Assembly (NCBI GenBank): GCA_022453515.1
Contig: JAJNNY010000021.1
Location: forward strand, 1 to 64,000
Origin: Astrocystis sublimbata
Taxonomy: Eukaryota > Ascomycota > Sordariomycetes > Xylariales > Xylariaceae
Length of the DNA: 64,000 nucleotides
Reading direction: 5' to 3'
The position numbers were made by a program, and so were the translations under genes. This document shows, one piece after another, positions 49,922 through 58,716 of this stretch. Position 1 is the first letter of the stretch. Each line of letters starts with the position of its first letter. The notes beneath the pieces were generated by a model that searched no databases, was not told where the DNA came from, and saw nothing but the letters and a program-made list of their open reading frames with translations.

Positions 49922-51754
49922 ATGAGGTCACTTACCTGGACCCGCGGCTTAGCCGCTGCCGTTCTGTCAATTGGATTTGGAGGAGCTCTAGCTCAAGATC
50001 CGTCAGACACGGGTGAGCATCCGGACTGGCCGCGTTGGTGCGGCAAGGTATACGAGGCCGGATATCCGTCCTTCGAGCCCGGCGGGCACACGGTCGCGCC
50101 GCCGAGCAACGACTCGACATTCCTTCACGTGCAGTTCAAAGCGCGCCACAGCATCTACTTATCGACCGAGAGCCGCGCATCGTTCGTCGTGAACGCGGTG
50201 CTTTCGCCGTGGCATGGTGTGGCGTACGAGAACTCCACCAGCGACGGTGTGAATGAGGACCCTTTCACGGACCTCGTTTTTTCAATCAACTTGGTTGATT
50301 CCGACGTTCCCCTTGTGGAGAGCCGGATAAGTATCAATGAGACGGGCAAGGAGTTTGGGTTTGATCTGTCGAAGCTGGAGCCGCGCATGACGCCGTACGA
50401 CGTCGTGCTCTTCGGCGCCTCGGTCTACGGCGACAGGAACGTGACCGTGAAAAGTGAGGTGGTGTATCTTCCCGACAACCCATCCGGCAGCGCGACGAAG
50501 ATCGACAACCTGCACGGCGGCCTGCTGTTTAAGAACCCCGACACAGAAGGGGAGTTTGTCCCGTTTCTGCCTTATGGGTACTATGGCTTGTACAACGGGT
50601 CGAATGACACGGCTGCTGCCGATGACTTTGTGAAGGACTATAAGGGGAAGGGGCTTAATGCAATCATCTCCCTGGCGGGTTTCGCGGACACGAATGTTGT
50701 ATACGATAGTATGGATAAGCAGGGCCTGCGGTACATGTTTGATTTGAGAGGGAGTTACAAGAACCTCACGGAGACAGAGACGAGGGTGAATACGATCAAG
50801 AACCGGACCGAGTTGTTTGCGTATTGGACTGCTGATGAGTAAGTTTTCTACTCCCAAATACCGAGAAACTACCATCATAAGACAGAAGATTTCCTGTATA
50901 ATTATGTCTTGCCATGTTTTCCGACATAATGAGGTACTAACAACCCCAGACCCGACGGCCAACAAGTCGCCTTCGACAAGACGCCTGCCGCCCAATCCCT
51001 CATCCATACCCTGGACCCGTATCACCCGGTGGCAATAACCCTAAACTGCCGCGACTACTACTTCGGGCCCTACTCGGCCGGCGGAGACATCCTCATGCAA
51101 GACCCCTATCCCATCGGCATCAACAGCACCTTTTCGAAATGGGGCACGGCATGCAATGCGACTCTGGGCGATTGCGGCTGCGACAACTGCGACGGCGTGG
51201 TCCAGGACGTGAGCACGCGCCTCGATGCTTTGACAACATACGAAGAATGGCTCGGCCGCTGGCCGCTGCCGAAGTTCCACAATCCCCAGGTCTTCCACGG
51301 CGAAGATTACTGGTTCCGCGACCCGACGGCGGGCGAGGCGAGAACGATGAATGCGCTTGCTTTCAATAGGGGCGCGACGGGCATCTTTGGCTGGACGTGG
51401 CCGGGCAGTCGGACTTTGTTCGACGTGCATTCGCAGATGGCGAGCGTTGTTGCCAACCAGCCTGTGAGGAACTTTTTCCTCGGCGCGAAGCCGAGCCCCT
51501 TGGCTGTTGAGGGCTTTGAGATAGTGGATGCTGCGTATTGGGTCAAGGGGGATAGGATGCTAGTGTCGGTCGTCAATGGAGGGTACGATGATATCAAGGG
51601 TCAAATGTCTATTGCGCTGCCTGCTTCTGCGAGCGAGATCGAGTCAGTTGCCTTTGGGGACCTTGCATGGCGGTTGGAAGGTGGCCTTTTGGTTGTTGAT
51701 GGATTGCCTGCTATGTCGACGAGCTTGGTTATTTTGAGTATCGCTTCAAATTAG
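49922..51754 (+). CDS. Secreted glycoside-hydrolase-like protein (TIM-barrel type)
   Basis: Two exons, 49922-50838 and 50950-51754, total 573 residues. A signal peptide is clear: MRSLTWTRGLAAAVLSIGFGGALAQ. At least eight N-X-S/T sequons (e.g. NDST, NETG, NVTV, NGSN, NLTE) fit secretion. The N-terminal ~200 residues look like a beta-sandwich; the barrel-like part follows (PYGYYGLYNGSN, GKGLNAIISLAGF, AYWTADEPDG, DPYHPVAITLNC, DILMQDPYPIGINS), then a C-terminal beta domain. The Glu in ADEPDG, at a strand end, is a fair candidate acid/base; a nucleophile is not obvious. I cannot place it in a numbered family; related fungal proteins are called glycoside hydrolase subgroup catalytic core. The intron joins GA|A CCC GAC GGC. 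Confidence 0.75.
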
Positions 51755-51882
51755 GATCACCAATAGTACGAGGCTGCATCAATCAAGTTGCGATTGAATG
51801 ACTATATGACATTGCTTGCGCGTTATTAAGACATCCACCCTAGCACCCGGCTATTCAAAACGGAGCGAATGCTCTCTTAAAG

Positions 51883-53358
51883 TTAACGGCACAAATCTTC
51901 CTTGACATTCTTGGCCCGCAATTTTCGATCGATAGGAAGCTCGAGAAATCTCAGCCGACTGTCAAACGAATCGTTGTCAACGTACGTTCCCTTGAGCCAT
52001 CTGTACCCCGACGAGGTATCAAACGCGCGACGCCCGTGCAGCACACGGCGATTATCGAAGATGACGCACTCTCCAGGCTTCATTTTGTATTCGTAGACAT
52101 TCTCCTGGTCCTGTGTTATCGACTCCAGCCTCCGCATCGCCTCGTGCCAGATACTGTAGTCGTCCATGCCGTCCTCCGACTTTTGGTCCCTCTGAACCGG
52201 GCTCTGGAAGGGCGGCGACCAGTACATGCCCATCATCCCCGATGCCAGAATGGGGAGCACCTCGCGCTCATGCTGGTACCTGTGATCGCCCTTGTTGTAG
52301 TGATACACGACCTTCCGGGTCTGGAGCGCGGGGATCAGGTGTTGGTCGAGCTGGCGGAACCTGAGAACGGCTCGTAAACTGTCGCAGAAGAGGGACTCAC
52401 CGCCCTCGCAAGTGTTCTCGAGGCAGTGCAGGATCTGGATACGCGGCACATTGGTCATGTACAGCAGGTCCTGGTGCAGGCCCAGATACGAGTTGGTGTA
52501 GGCCACGTTCTCAGCGTTCGGTTTGGATCTGACGTCCCAGGTGGTGCCGTAGAAGGTCTCTTGGATGATGCCCAGCCGCGAAGCGATGTCCTTGACTGTC
52601 TCCTCGGACGCGGGCACGTCGCGAAGGAATATCAGACCGTACTCGGCCAGCGCCAACATGGCGTTGCGATACTCGGACCCGTCAGCAGCGAAGGAGTCGA
52701 AGGAGAAGAACGGCGACACTTCCATCATCGAGTCTCGACTCCACGGCTTGGCATCGGGGATGGCGGACTGCTGCCGAGCCCAGAGAGACTGAGAGTACCT
52801 GGAGACGTGGATGTCGTGTGTGTGGAAGTCATCCTTCCAATGGACCAGCAAGCCACCATCGTCGGTGGACTTGAGGTCCTGGACTTCCAATTGGAGCGGG
52901 ACGTCGGTGGAGGCAAAGTTCTTCTGGCCCGATGAGGGATCGACACACATCTCACATGTGCAGGCATCACGGAGCCAGGCGCGGCTCACGGTAAGCGGAC
53001 TGGATCCGCGGGCTTTGTAGTAGTGGATGCGGGCGTTCTTGATATGCGGCCACATCTTCCAATGGTGAGTGTACCTGCCGGGTGGCGTAGGAACGACCCT
53101 GTGTGGTTCGCTGAAACCTGGCAAGCCGGACGTTGGGGGCGTTTTATCTGCATCTAGGTGACCTCGAACCCATCCTTCCGTCGACTCGGATATTTCCGAG
53201 TCTTCGGGGCCTTTTGATTGTTGCCGTGAGAGCTGAATGAATGCCGAGAATGGACGACAAGGCTTGAAGAGGCCGTGTCTCGAGACTTTGACTTTGTATG
53301 CACCTCGGGACGCCAGCCGTAGTGAGCGGCTCATCTGCATAACAGCCGGAGCCGGCAT
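51883..53358 (-). CDS. Gamma-butyrobetaine-dioxygenase-type Fe(II)/2-oxoglutarate oxygenase
   Basis: Single exon, 491 residues. The N-terminal Arg/Ser-rich stretch (RSLRLASRGAYKVKVSRHG) suggests mitochondrial import. A GBBH-N domain follows (~105-185), with the Cys-rich WLRDACTCEMC typical of its zinc site, then a TauD-type double-stranded beta-helix with the metal triad His295-Gln-Asp297 and His441 (NRRVLHGRRAFD); 2-oxoglutarate-binding Arg is likely downstream in SSGYRWLKG. Family members hydroxylate gamma-butyrobetaine to carnitine or trimethyllysine; substrate choice is not readable by eye. Starts at the first ATG; Met7 or Met9 are alternatives. It ends 128 bp from the preceding convergent gene. 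Confidence 0.9.
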   Translation of the reverse strand: MPAPAVMQMSRSLRLASRGAYKVKVSRHGLFKPCRPFSAFIQLSRQQSKGPEDSEISESTEGWVRGHLDADKTPPTSGLPGFSEPHRVVPTPPGRYTHHWKMWPHIKNARIHYYKARGSSPLTVSRAWLRDACTCEMCVDPSSGQKNFASTDVPLQLEVQDLKSTDDGGLLVHWKDDFHTHDIHVSRYSQSLWARQQSAIPDAKPWSRDSMMEVSPFFSFDSFAADGSEYRNAMLALAEYGLIFLRDVPASEETVKDIASRLGIIQETFYGTTWDVRSKPNAENVAYTNSYLGLHQDLLYMTNVPRIQILHCLENTCEGGESLFCDSLRAVLRFRQLDQHLIPALQTRKVVYHYNKGDHRYQHEREVLPILASGMMGMYWSPPFQSPVQRDQKSEDGMDDYSIWHEAMRRLESITQDQENVYEYKMKPGECVIFDNRRVLHGRRAFDTSSGYRWLKGTYVDNDSFDSRLRFLELPIDRKLRAKNVKEDLCR

Positions 53359-53994
53359 CTCGACAACTACCTAGGTACTAGAAGACAAGAGACAGGACAA
53401 GATGCAAGTGTTTGTATACAGCTTACACTGTGACATGGCTGCACCTGGGCATGCTGGGCAGTTCGCTACGAGATCTTATATATCGCGAGATATGGCATGG
53501 TGGCCGAGGTGCGAAGGTGGCCGCTCGGCTGGGGTGGAGATCTTCCCCAGCTTTAGCCTTTCCCCCTGCCGCACTTCTGCATACCGACATGTAGTTCAGG
53601 TAGGCTTGCTTGGAATAGAAAGGCGATGGTTCTGGTAGGCCGGAAAGTGGGTTGTATTGGAGAAGGTTGCCACTATTGCTCCTCAACTGCAACCTGAGGA
53701 AGTATCTAAGTACCCAGGTACCTTATCGTGTTCCCAGCAGCGCGGCAATGGGGCGGCAATGGGGCGGAGGTGGGGCGATAGCGGGCGCATTCGATTCTAG
53801 CCCAACTTTTTTCTGACATGGCGAGCATGGCATACGAGTAGCTCCAGCACATGGCATTGCAAGTTGCAACCACTCGATTAAGTACCTGCCTGGATCCAAT
53901 CACCTCACCAGCACAACACAACACAACCCCCGTCCAAGACTATCACACACGATACCACATCCGAGTCGATCATCATCATCATCGTGCACGAGAC
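53359..53994. promoter_or_regulatory. Divergent promoter region GBBH-type / RRP15
   Basis: 636 bp. A tandem GGGGCGG(C/A)AATGGGGCGG-like G-rich stretch at about 53745-53780 and a GATCATCATCATCATCG triplet run just before the RRP15 ATG. No gene seen. Confidence 0.4.
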
Positions 53995-55117
53995 ATGGCA
54001 GGCAAGCCTGTAAAGAAGAGAAGCCATGCCGATTCGGCAGCGGCAGCGATGGGCAAGCAGCAGAGACCGAAGAAGAAGCAAAGGAAGGGCCCTGCTTATC
54101 ACAGCGATTCCGACAACGAAGACCTCGAAAACGCCCTCGTCCATGACCTCTCGGGCTCCGATGTACATTCCGACTCAGACTCCGACACACCTGCATACAA
54201 GCCCGTGAAGAAGCCCGCAAAGAAGACGAAAAACCCCGCCACGGGGAGCAATATGACGAGAATAAACACAGAAGACGATGGGTTCGATAGCGACGACCAC
54301 AGCAACAGTGATGGGGAGGATGGGGTAGGGGAAGACGACGATTTCTTAAACTCAGACGGCGAGATGTCGAATTCGGGAGCATCGAAGAGGGCCAAGTCGA
54401 AACGCAACGATCCCGATGCCTTTGCCACGTCGCTGCAAAAGATTCTGTCAACCGTAAGACCGCGCATACACACACACACACTCACTCTCTCTCCTACACC
54501 GCCCTACAGACCAACAGCAGCAACGTGGACAGACTCTTTGCTTACAATTGCATGTCGTCGCATAGAAACTCTCCAATTCCAAAAAGCCGGATGCTATCCT
54601 GTCCCGTAGCGTCGATGCGCAAAAAGCTAGCCGGCAGATCGTCGACGCGACATTAGAGTCGAAGGCGCGGAAACTCCTGTATGTCACTGCCAAGCTATTT
54701 CTACATTTTTATCTTACTCCCGACCCTCTTGCCTCCATCGCTTCAACCCACCAAAGAACACAGTTACTAATGCCTCCACCCCGTTCTAGCCGTGACCAAA
54801 AACTAGTAGCGCTAGAGAAGGGGCGCGTAAAGGATGTTCTAGCCGGCGACGCCAACGAGGAGACGTCAACGGGCGAGATCATGGCGACGGAGCGGCGGCT
54901 GCGCAAGACAGCCCATCGCGGTGTCATCATGTTGTTCCGGGCCGTGCGCGAGGCGCAGGAGAGGGCCACCGAGGCGGAGAAGGGCGCCAGGAAAGACGGC
55001 ATCATTGGCCACCAGGCGCGCCAGGAGAAGGTGAACGAGATGAGCCGGCAAGGGTTCCTGGACCTGATTGCTGGCGCGGGCGGGAAGCTCATGAAGGGCG
55101 GCTTGGAAGATGCTTGA
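53995..55117 (+). CDS. RRP15: RRP15, pre-60S ribosome biogenesis factor
   Basis: Three exons: 53995-54453, 54566-54678 and 54790-55117, total 299 residues. The N-terminal half is Lys-rich then highly acidic/Ser-rich (DSDSDTPAYKPVKK; DDGFDSDDHSNSDGEDG), as in nucleolar factors. The conserved Rrp15p domain begins at DPDAFATSLQKIL and continues through DAILSRSVDAQKA, LEKGRVKDVL, RRLRKTAHRGVIMLFRAVREAQ, ending GGKLMKGGLEDA. In yeast Rrp15 is needed for 27S pre-rRNA processing and early 60S assembly. Exon 2 was found by closing the frame between GTAAGA and CGCATAG and between GTATGT and TTCTAG. An alternating CA run follows the first donor (54465-54480). Confidence 0.93.
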
Positions 55118-55437
55118 ACGAAGTAGGGGAGAGGGGCGCGGCTTCCTGGCCGTGATTCATACAATGACATTATAATGGCCCCGAGCTCCAGAGCTGAGTC
55201 TATCATAGGACCTCGGACATGTCCCGTGCCAACCAAATCGTAATGTTATACATGCTTTGTACAAGCGCCCCATTTCTTCATCTTCATGCCAGAGATAAGG
55301 GGTGCCTTGAGTCCCTGTTCAGAGCTATACACTATACACTACAGATCCAATAACGAGGCCTGGCTGGCTCTCTCTTTTGTTTGTTTGTTTCCTTTTATTT
55401 GCATTCCGTCTATATGATGCGCTATGCTCAAATGACA
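55118..55437. other. Short convergent intergenic region RRP15 / YAH1
   Basis: 320 bp holding both 3' flanks; a TTTG microsatellite near 55376-55390. Nothing else seen. Confidence 0.5.
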
Positions 55438-56087
55438 TCACTTGGCGGAGAAGTCACTCGCCTGCAGGTTCCTGGTCATGCTCGGCAGCTTGACCTTGAG
55501 GCCGTCGAGGTCCTTGGTCATGACGACTTGGCAGCCGAGGCGGGAGGTTTCGGTCAGGCCGAAGGCGAGGTCGAGCATGTCGTTCTCGTCGTCGTCGGGC
55601 TCGGCCATCTTGTCGTAGAGGCCCTCGTCCAGCACGATGACGTGGCAGGTCGAGCAGGCGCAGCTGCCGCCGCACGCGCCCTCCATCTCGAGGTCGTTCG
55701 CCTGCGCGATGTCCAGCAGGTTGTCACCGGCCGCCACGGCGATCTTGTGCTCCTTGTCGTCCTTATCGACGAAGGTGACGTAGAGCCTGGCATCGATTGT
55801 GGTGATCAGTTGCCTGCGAATAATGAAGCGAGTGGAGGAGTGAGTGGCACATACTCTTCGCCGGGCTTGGGTGGTGTTATGTGCCCGTGCTGATGTATGC
55901 GAGATGTGCTGAATGGGCGGAGCGTCCTCGGGGGCGTGAGGGGGGAGGCGGATCTTCTCGTTGCGGGGAATCGTATTATGCGACTGGCTTGTTGTGATGT
56001 GGAAAGGGTGCGTCGCAGCGTGGTTGGTCTAGAGGCGGCGCTGCGCAGGCTGCGCGACCCCGCGGAGAAGAGGCTCGTTGTTGACAT
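55438..56087 (-). CDS. YAH1: Mitochondrial [2Fe-2S] ferredoxin, adrenodoxin type (YAH1)
   Basis: Two exons, 55855-56087 and 55438-55813, total 202 residues. A Ser/Arg-rich presequence with almost no acidic residues fills ~1-65. The ferredoxin fold starts at TTIDARLYVTFVDKDDKEH; cluster ligands are Cys125, Cys131, Cys134 and Cys172 (C-x5-C-x2-C ... C). The EGACGGSCACSTCH and LTETSRLGCQV motifs are as in YAH1/adrenodoxin. It passes electrons from ferredoxin reductase to Fe-S cluster assembly and to heme A and ubiquinone synthesis in the mitochondrial matrix. The intron uses GTATGT/TTCGCAG. Confidence 0.95.
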
Positions 56088-57099
56088 GGTTACGGACTGT
56101 AGGTCGTCGCTGCACAGGGCGGGACGACGATGACGGAAGAGCGGAGCGGCAAGGTGTAGATCCGGGAGGAGGTCTTAGGTGAGGAATAATAGGTACTAGG
56201 TAGGTAGTATGGTGAACCGCCAAATCCAGATTGGCTCTTGATTTATATTTGCGCAAATGAATATGTATCTTGTACCAATGGGTGTTGGGAATATTTGGGG
56301 AGCAATTCTGTATGAAACCACCAACAGCAATCCTCAAAATGCTATGCTACGGGAAGTGCTCTCTCATGGCGGGATGCGACTGCGATAAAAAATTATGTAC
56401 ATTCGTAGCTCCGATAAGCTCGGACATATGCACCTATTGTCGGCTCATTGATTGGGTGATGCTAGCACCGCGCTTCGTCCTTTGTACGCCTTCACCGACT
56501 TCAGGCATGGTGGGTGAGGTGAGGGGTGTCTTGCTTGGGTCTCGGTACCTAACGGTAGCAGCTATCGAGGGGTAATCAAGGCATCCAAGTTCCCAGTACA
56601 TGAGAGTCCCCCGCAGGTACCTTCTGCTGCCCACGACAGGGGTGCCCAGCAGGGCGGTTCCCACTGCGCCCTACGGTGGCTGCAAGTATGTCCCGCGCCA
56701 TCGTCGATGGCTACCCGTACCCAGTACGAGGAGAGGGAGCAAGAACAAGGGTACTGCATTGAAGTACCTCAGTACTTACCAATGTGCCTATCAGTGCACT
56801 CCAGCAGTTGCTGCAGATAATAGCAGCTTGACGAAAAACATTCGCCCGACTTTGTTTCTTGCCATGCCCAACGTACCAACCACCACCACCACACCGCCCA
56901 ATCGTGACACGACCTTAACTGCCACCCCCATCAACTAAGTACTTGATCATTCAGTATATATCACCGACTCCGAGTGAGAGTGAATACGACGTCCAGATAA
57001 TGTGTGGCCGCACCCGCCGCAGCTGAAGGGAAAGGAAACTCGAAAACTCTAACACCGAGACAGAGTGGCAGACCAATAGACACCAACGCACAGAGCGAG
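56088..57099. promoter_or_regulatory. Divergent promoter region YAH1 / UGO1
   Basis: 1.0 kb. No gene seen. Contains a TAGGTAGG cluster (56190-56206) and, at its right end, the UGO1 leader with a 9-codon upstream ORF (57000-57026). Confidence 0.45.
57000..57026 (+). other. 9-codon upstream ORF in the UGO1 leader
   Basis: ATG at 57000-57002 reads MCGRTRRS then TGA, ending 73 nt before the UGO1 ATG at 57100. If it is in the transcript, it would lower UGO1 translation; not shown to be transcribed. Confidence 0.45.
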
Positions 57100-58716
57100 A
57101 TGGCGTCCAATAGAGAGGGCGTCAACCCTCTCCGGCCTTACTATGTCGCTCCCCGGATCGGCGAGCAGACCGAGTCGCTGCCCCAGGCCAACCCTTTCTC
57201 CAAATCAACCCAGAATGCCACCACATCCGCCAAGTACGCCTCCAAGGCCCGCGACATCTTCCCCGACATCGACTACAAGGACCACCTCGACGACATCTCG
57301 CCCTCCACCATCCAGTCCGCCAAGCAGTTCGTCGACGAGCTGATATGGAAGTACACCTCGGTGCTGATGGCCCAGCCCTTCGAGGTCGCCAAGACCATCC
57401 TCCAAGTCCGCATCCAGGACGATCTGGGAGGCCTGAACGCCGCCCACGCCCACGCCCACGCTCAGGCTCAGGCCAAGGCCACCCGGCCGAGCATCACCAC
57501 CCCGCGGAGCTCCACATTTGGCGAGAGCGACAACGAGATCGAGGAGGTCCTGCAGTCCGCAAGCACAACTGGGCCTCATGACAGCGGCCGCAATCCCTGG
57601 ACGAAAGATGGGCCACAATACCCCGACTCGGACTCGGATCCTGACGAATCCGCCTTCTTTTCATCCAACCCCCCGTACACACCCACCCCCTCAGCCCGCA
57701 ACCGTCGGCGGAGGGGCTCCTCGCCGCATCAGCCACCGTCACCTAAACAGAACAACAACAATGCAGCAAAGCCTGCGCTTCCACCCCACCAGATCGCCTT
57801 GCGTCGGCCAGACTCGGTCCTCGACGCCGTGTCGCAGCTCTGGTCCAAGGAATCCGCATGGGGCGTATGGAAAGGAACCAACGCGACATTCCTGTACTCC
57901 GTCCTGCAATCTCTGCTTGAGAACTGGGGACGCAGTCTCCTGAGTGCCCTGCTGAATGTGCCCGACCTGGGCGTCAAAGACGATGTCGAGCGCCTCGTCG
58001 ACATCGCATCCCCTTACCCCTGGGCGTCACTTTGCGTAGCCGCCGCAGCCGCTGTGGCGACGGGCCTCATCCTCGCGCCTCTCGACCTCATCCGTACACG
58101 ACTGATCGTCACCTCCACCACGCGGGGCCCCAGACGCACGCTCGCGAGCCTGCGGGCATTGCCCTCGTGGGTGTGTCCGCCGTCGCTGATCGCCCCGACC
58201 ATCTTCCACTCCCTCGTACACCCCTTCCTCACACTCTCTATGCCTCTCGCGCTGCGCTCGCAGCTCCTCATCGACCGCGATTCCGCCGCACCCATGACGT
58301 TCTCCATTGTGAAATTTGTCACATCGTGCGCGTCGCTGTTCGTCAAGTTGCCTCTCGAGACCGTGCTGCGACGAGGGCAGGTGGGTGTCCTAAGCGAGCA
58401 ATCCTACCTCCAGGCCCTGGACAAGATGGGGAAGATGGAGACCGTTGTGCAGCCGGGACCGTATCATGGTGTTATAGGCACCATGTACAGCATCGTTTAT
58501 GAGGAAGGGTCCAGGGAGGTGAAGGCACCCGCCAAGAGGACGCCGCCGAGGGCCCGCAAGGGAAAGAATGCCGCTGCGAATAAGGCGCCGGAGCCGGTCT
58601 ACAAGAAAGGACAAGGGCTCGAGGGTCTATGGAGAGGTTGGAAGGTGAGTTGGTGGGGACTCGTTGGGCTGTGGACTGCGAGCATAGCTGGTGGTGGCGG
58701 CGAGGGCGAGTTCTAG
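57100..58716 (+). CDS. UGO1: UGO1, mitochondrial outer-membrane fusion protein (modified carrier)
   Basis: Single exon. The first in-frame ATG (57100) gives 538 residues starting MASNREGVNPLRPYYVAP; the frame is open upstream but has no ATG. The body is a degenerate mitochondrial-carrier fold: PFEVAKTILQVR (~90), APLDLIRTRLIV (~330) and LPLETVLRRGQVG (~420) are PX[DE]-type signatures after transmembrane helices, with a long Ser/Pro/Asn-rich insert (~130-260). In yeast Ugo1 bridges Fzo1 and Mgm1 for mitochondrial fusion. GTGAGT near 58645 could be taken as a donor, but reading through gives the expected GWKVSWWGLVGLW end, so no intron is called. Confidence 0.88.
   Translation: MASNREGVNPLRPYYVAPRIGEQTESLPQANPFSKSTQNATTSAKYASKARDIFPDIDYKDHLDDISPSTIQSAKQFVDELIWKYTSVLMAQPFEVAKTILQVRIQDDLGGLNAAHAHAHAQAQAKATRPSITTPRSSTFGESDNEIEEVLQSASTTGPHDSGRNPWTKDGPQYPDSDSDPDESAFFSSNPPYTPTPSARNRRRRGSSPHQPPSPKQNNNNAAKPALPPHQIALRRPDSVLDAVSQLWSKESAWGVWKGTNATFLYSVLQSLLENWGRSLLSALLNVPDLGVKDDVERLVDIASPYPWASLCVAAAAAVATGLILAPLDLIRTRLIVTSTTRGPRRTLASLRALPSWVCPPSLIAPTIFHSLVHPFLTLSMPLALRSQLLIDRDSAAPMTFSIVKFVTSCASLFVKLPLETVLRRGQVGVLSEQSYLQALDKMGKMETVVQPGPYHGVIGTMYSIVYEEGSREVKAPAKRTPPRARKGKNAAANKAPEPVYKKGQGLEGLWRGWKVSWWGLVGLWTASIAGGGGEGEF

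Noticed and set aside
58645..58716. GTGAGT near the end of UGO1 as an intron donor
   Set aside because: Reading through gives the expected tryptophan-rich UGO1 C-terminus and stop; no better downstream exon found.
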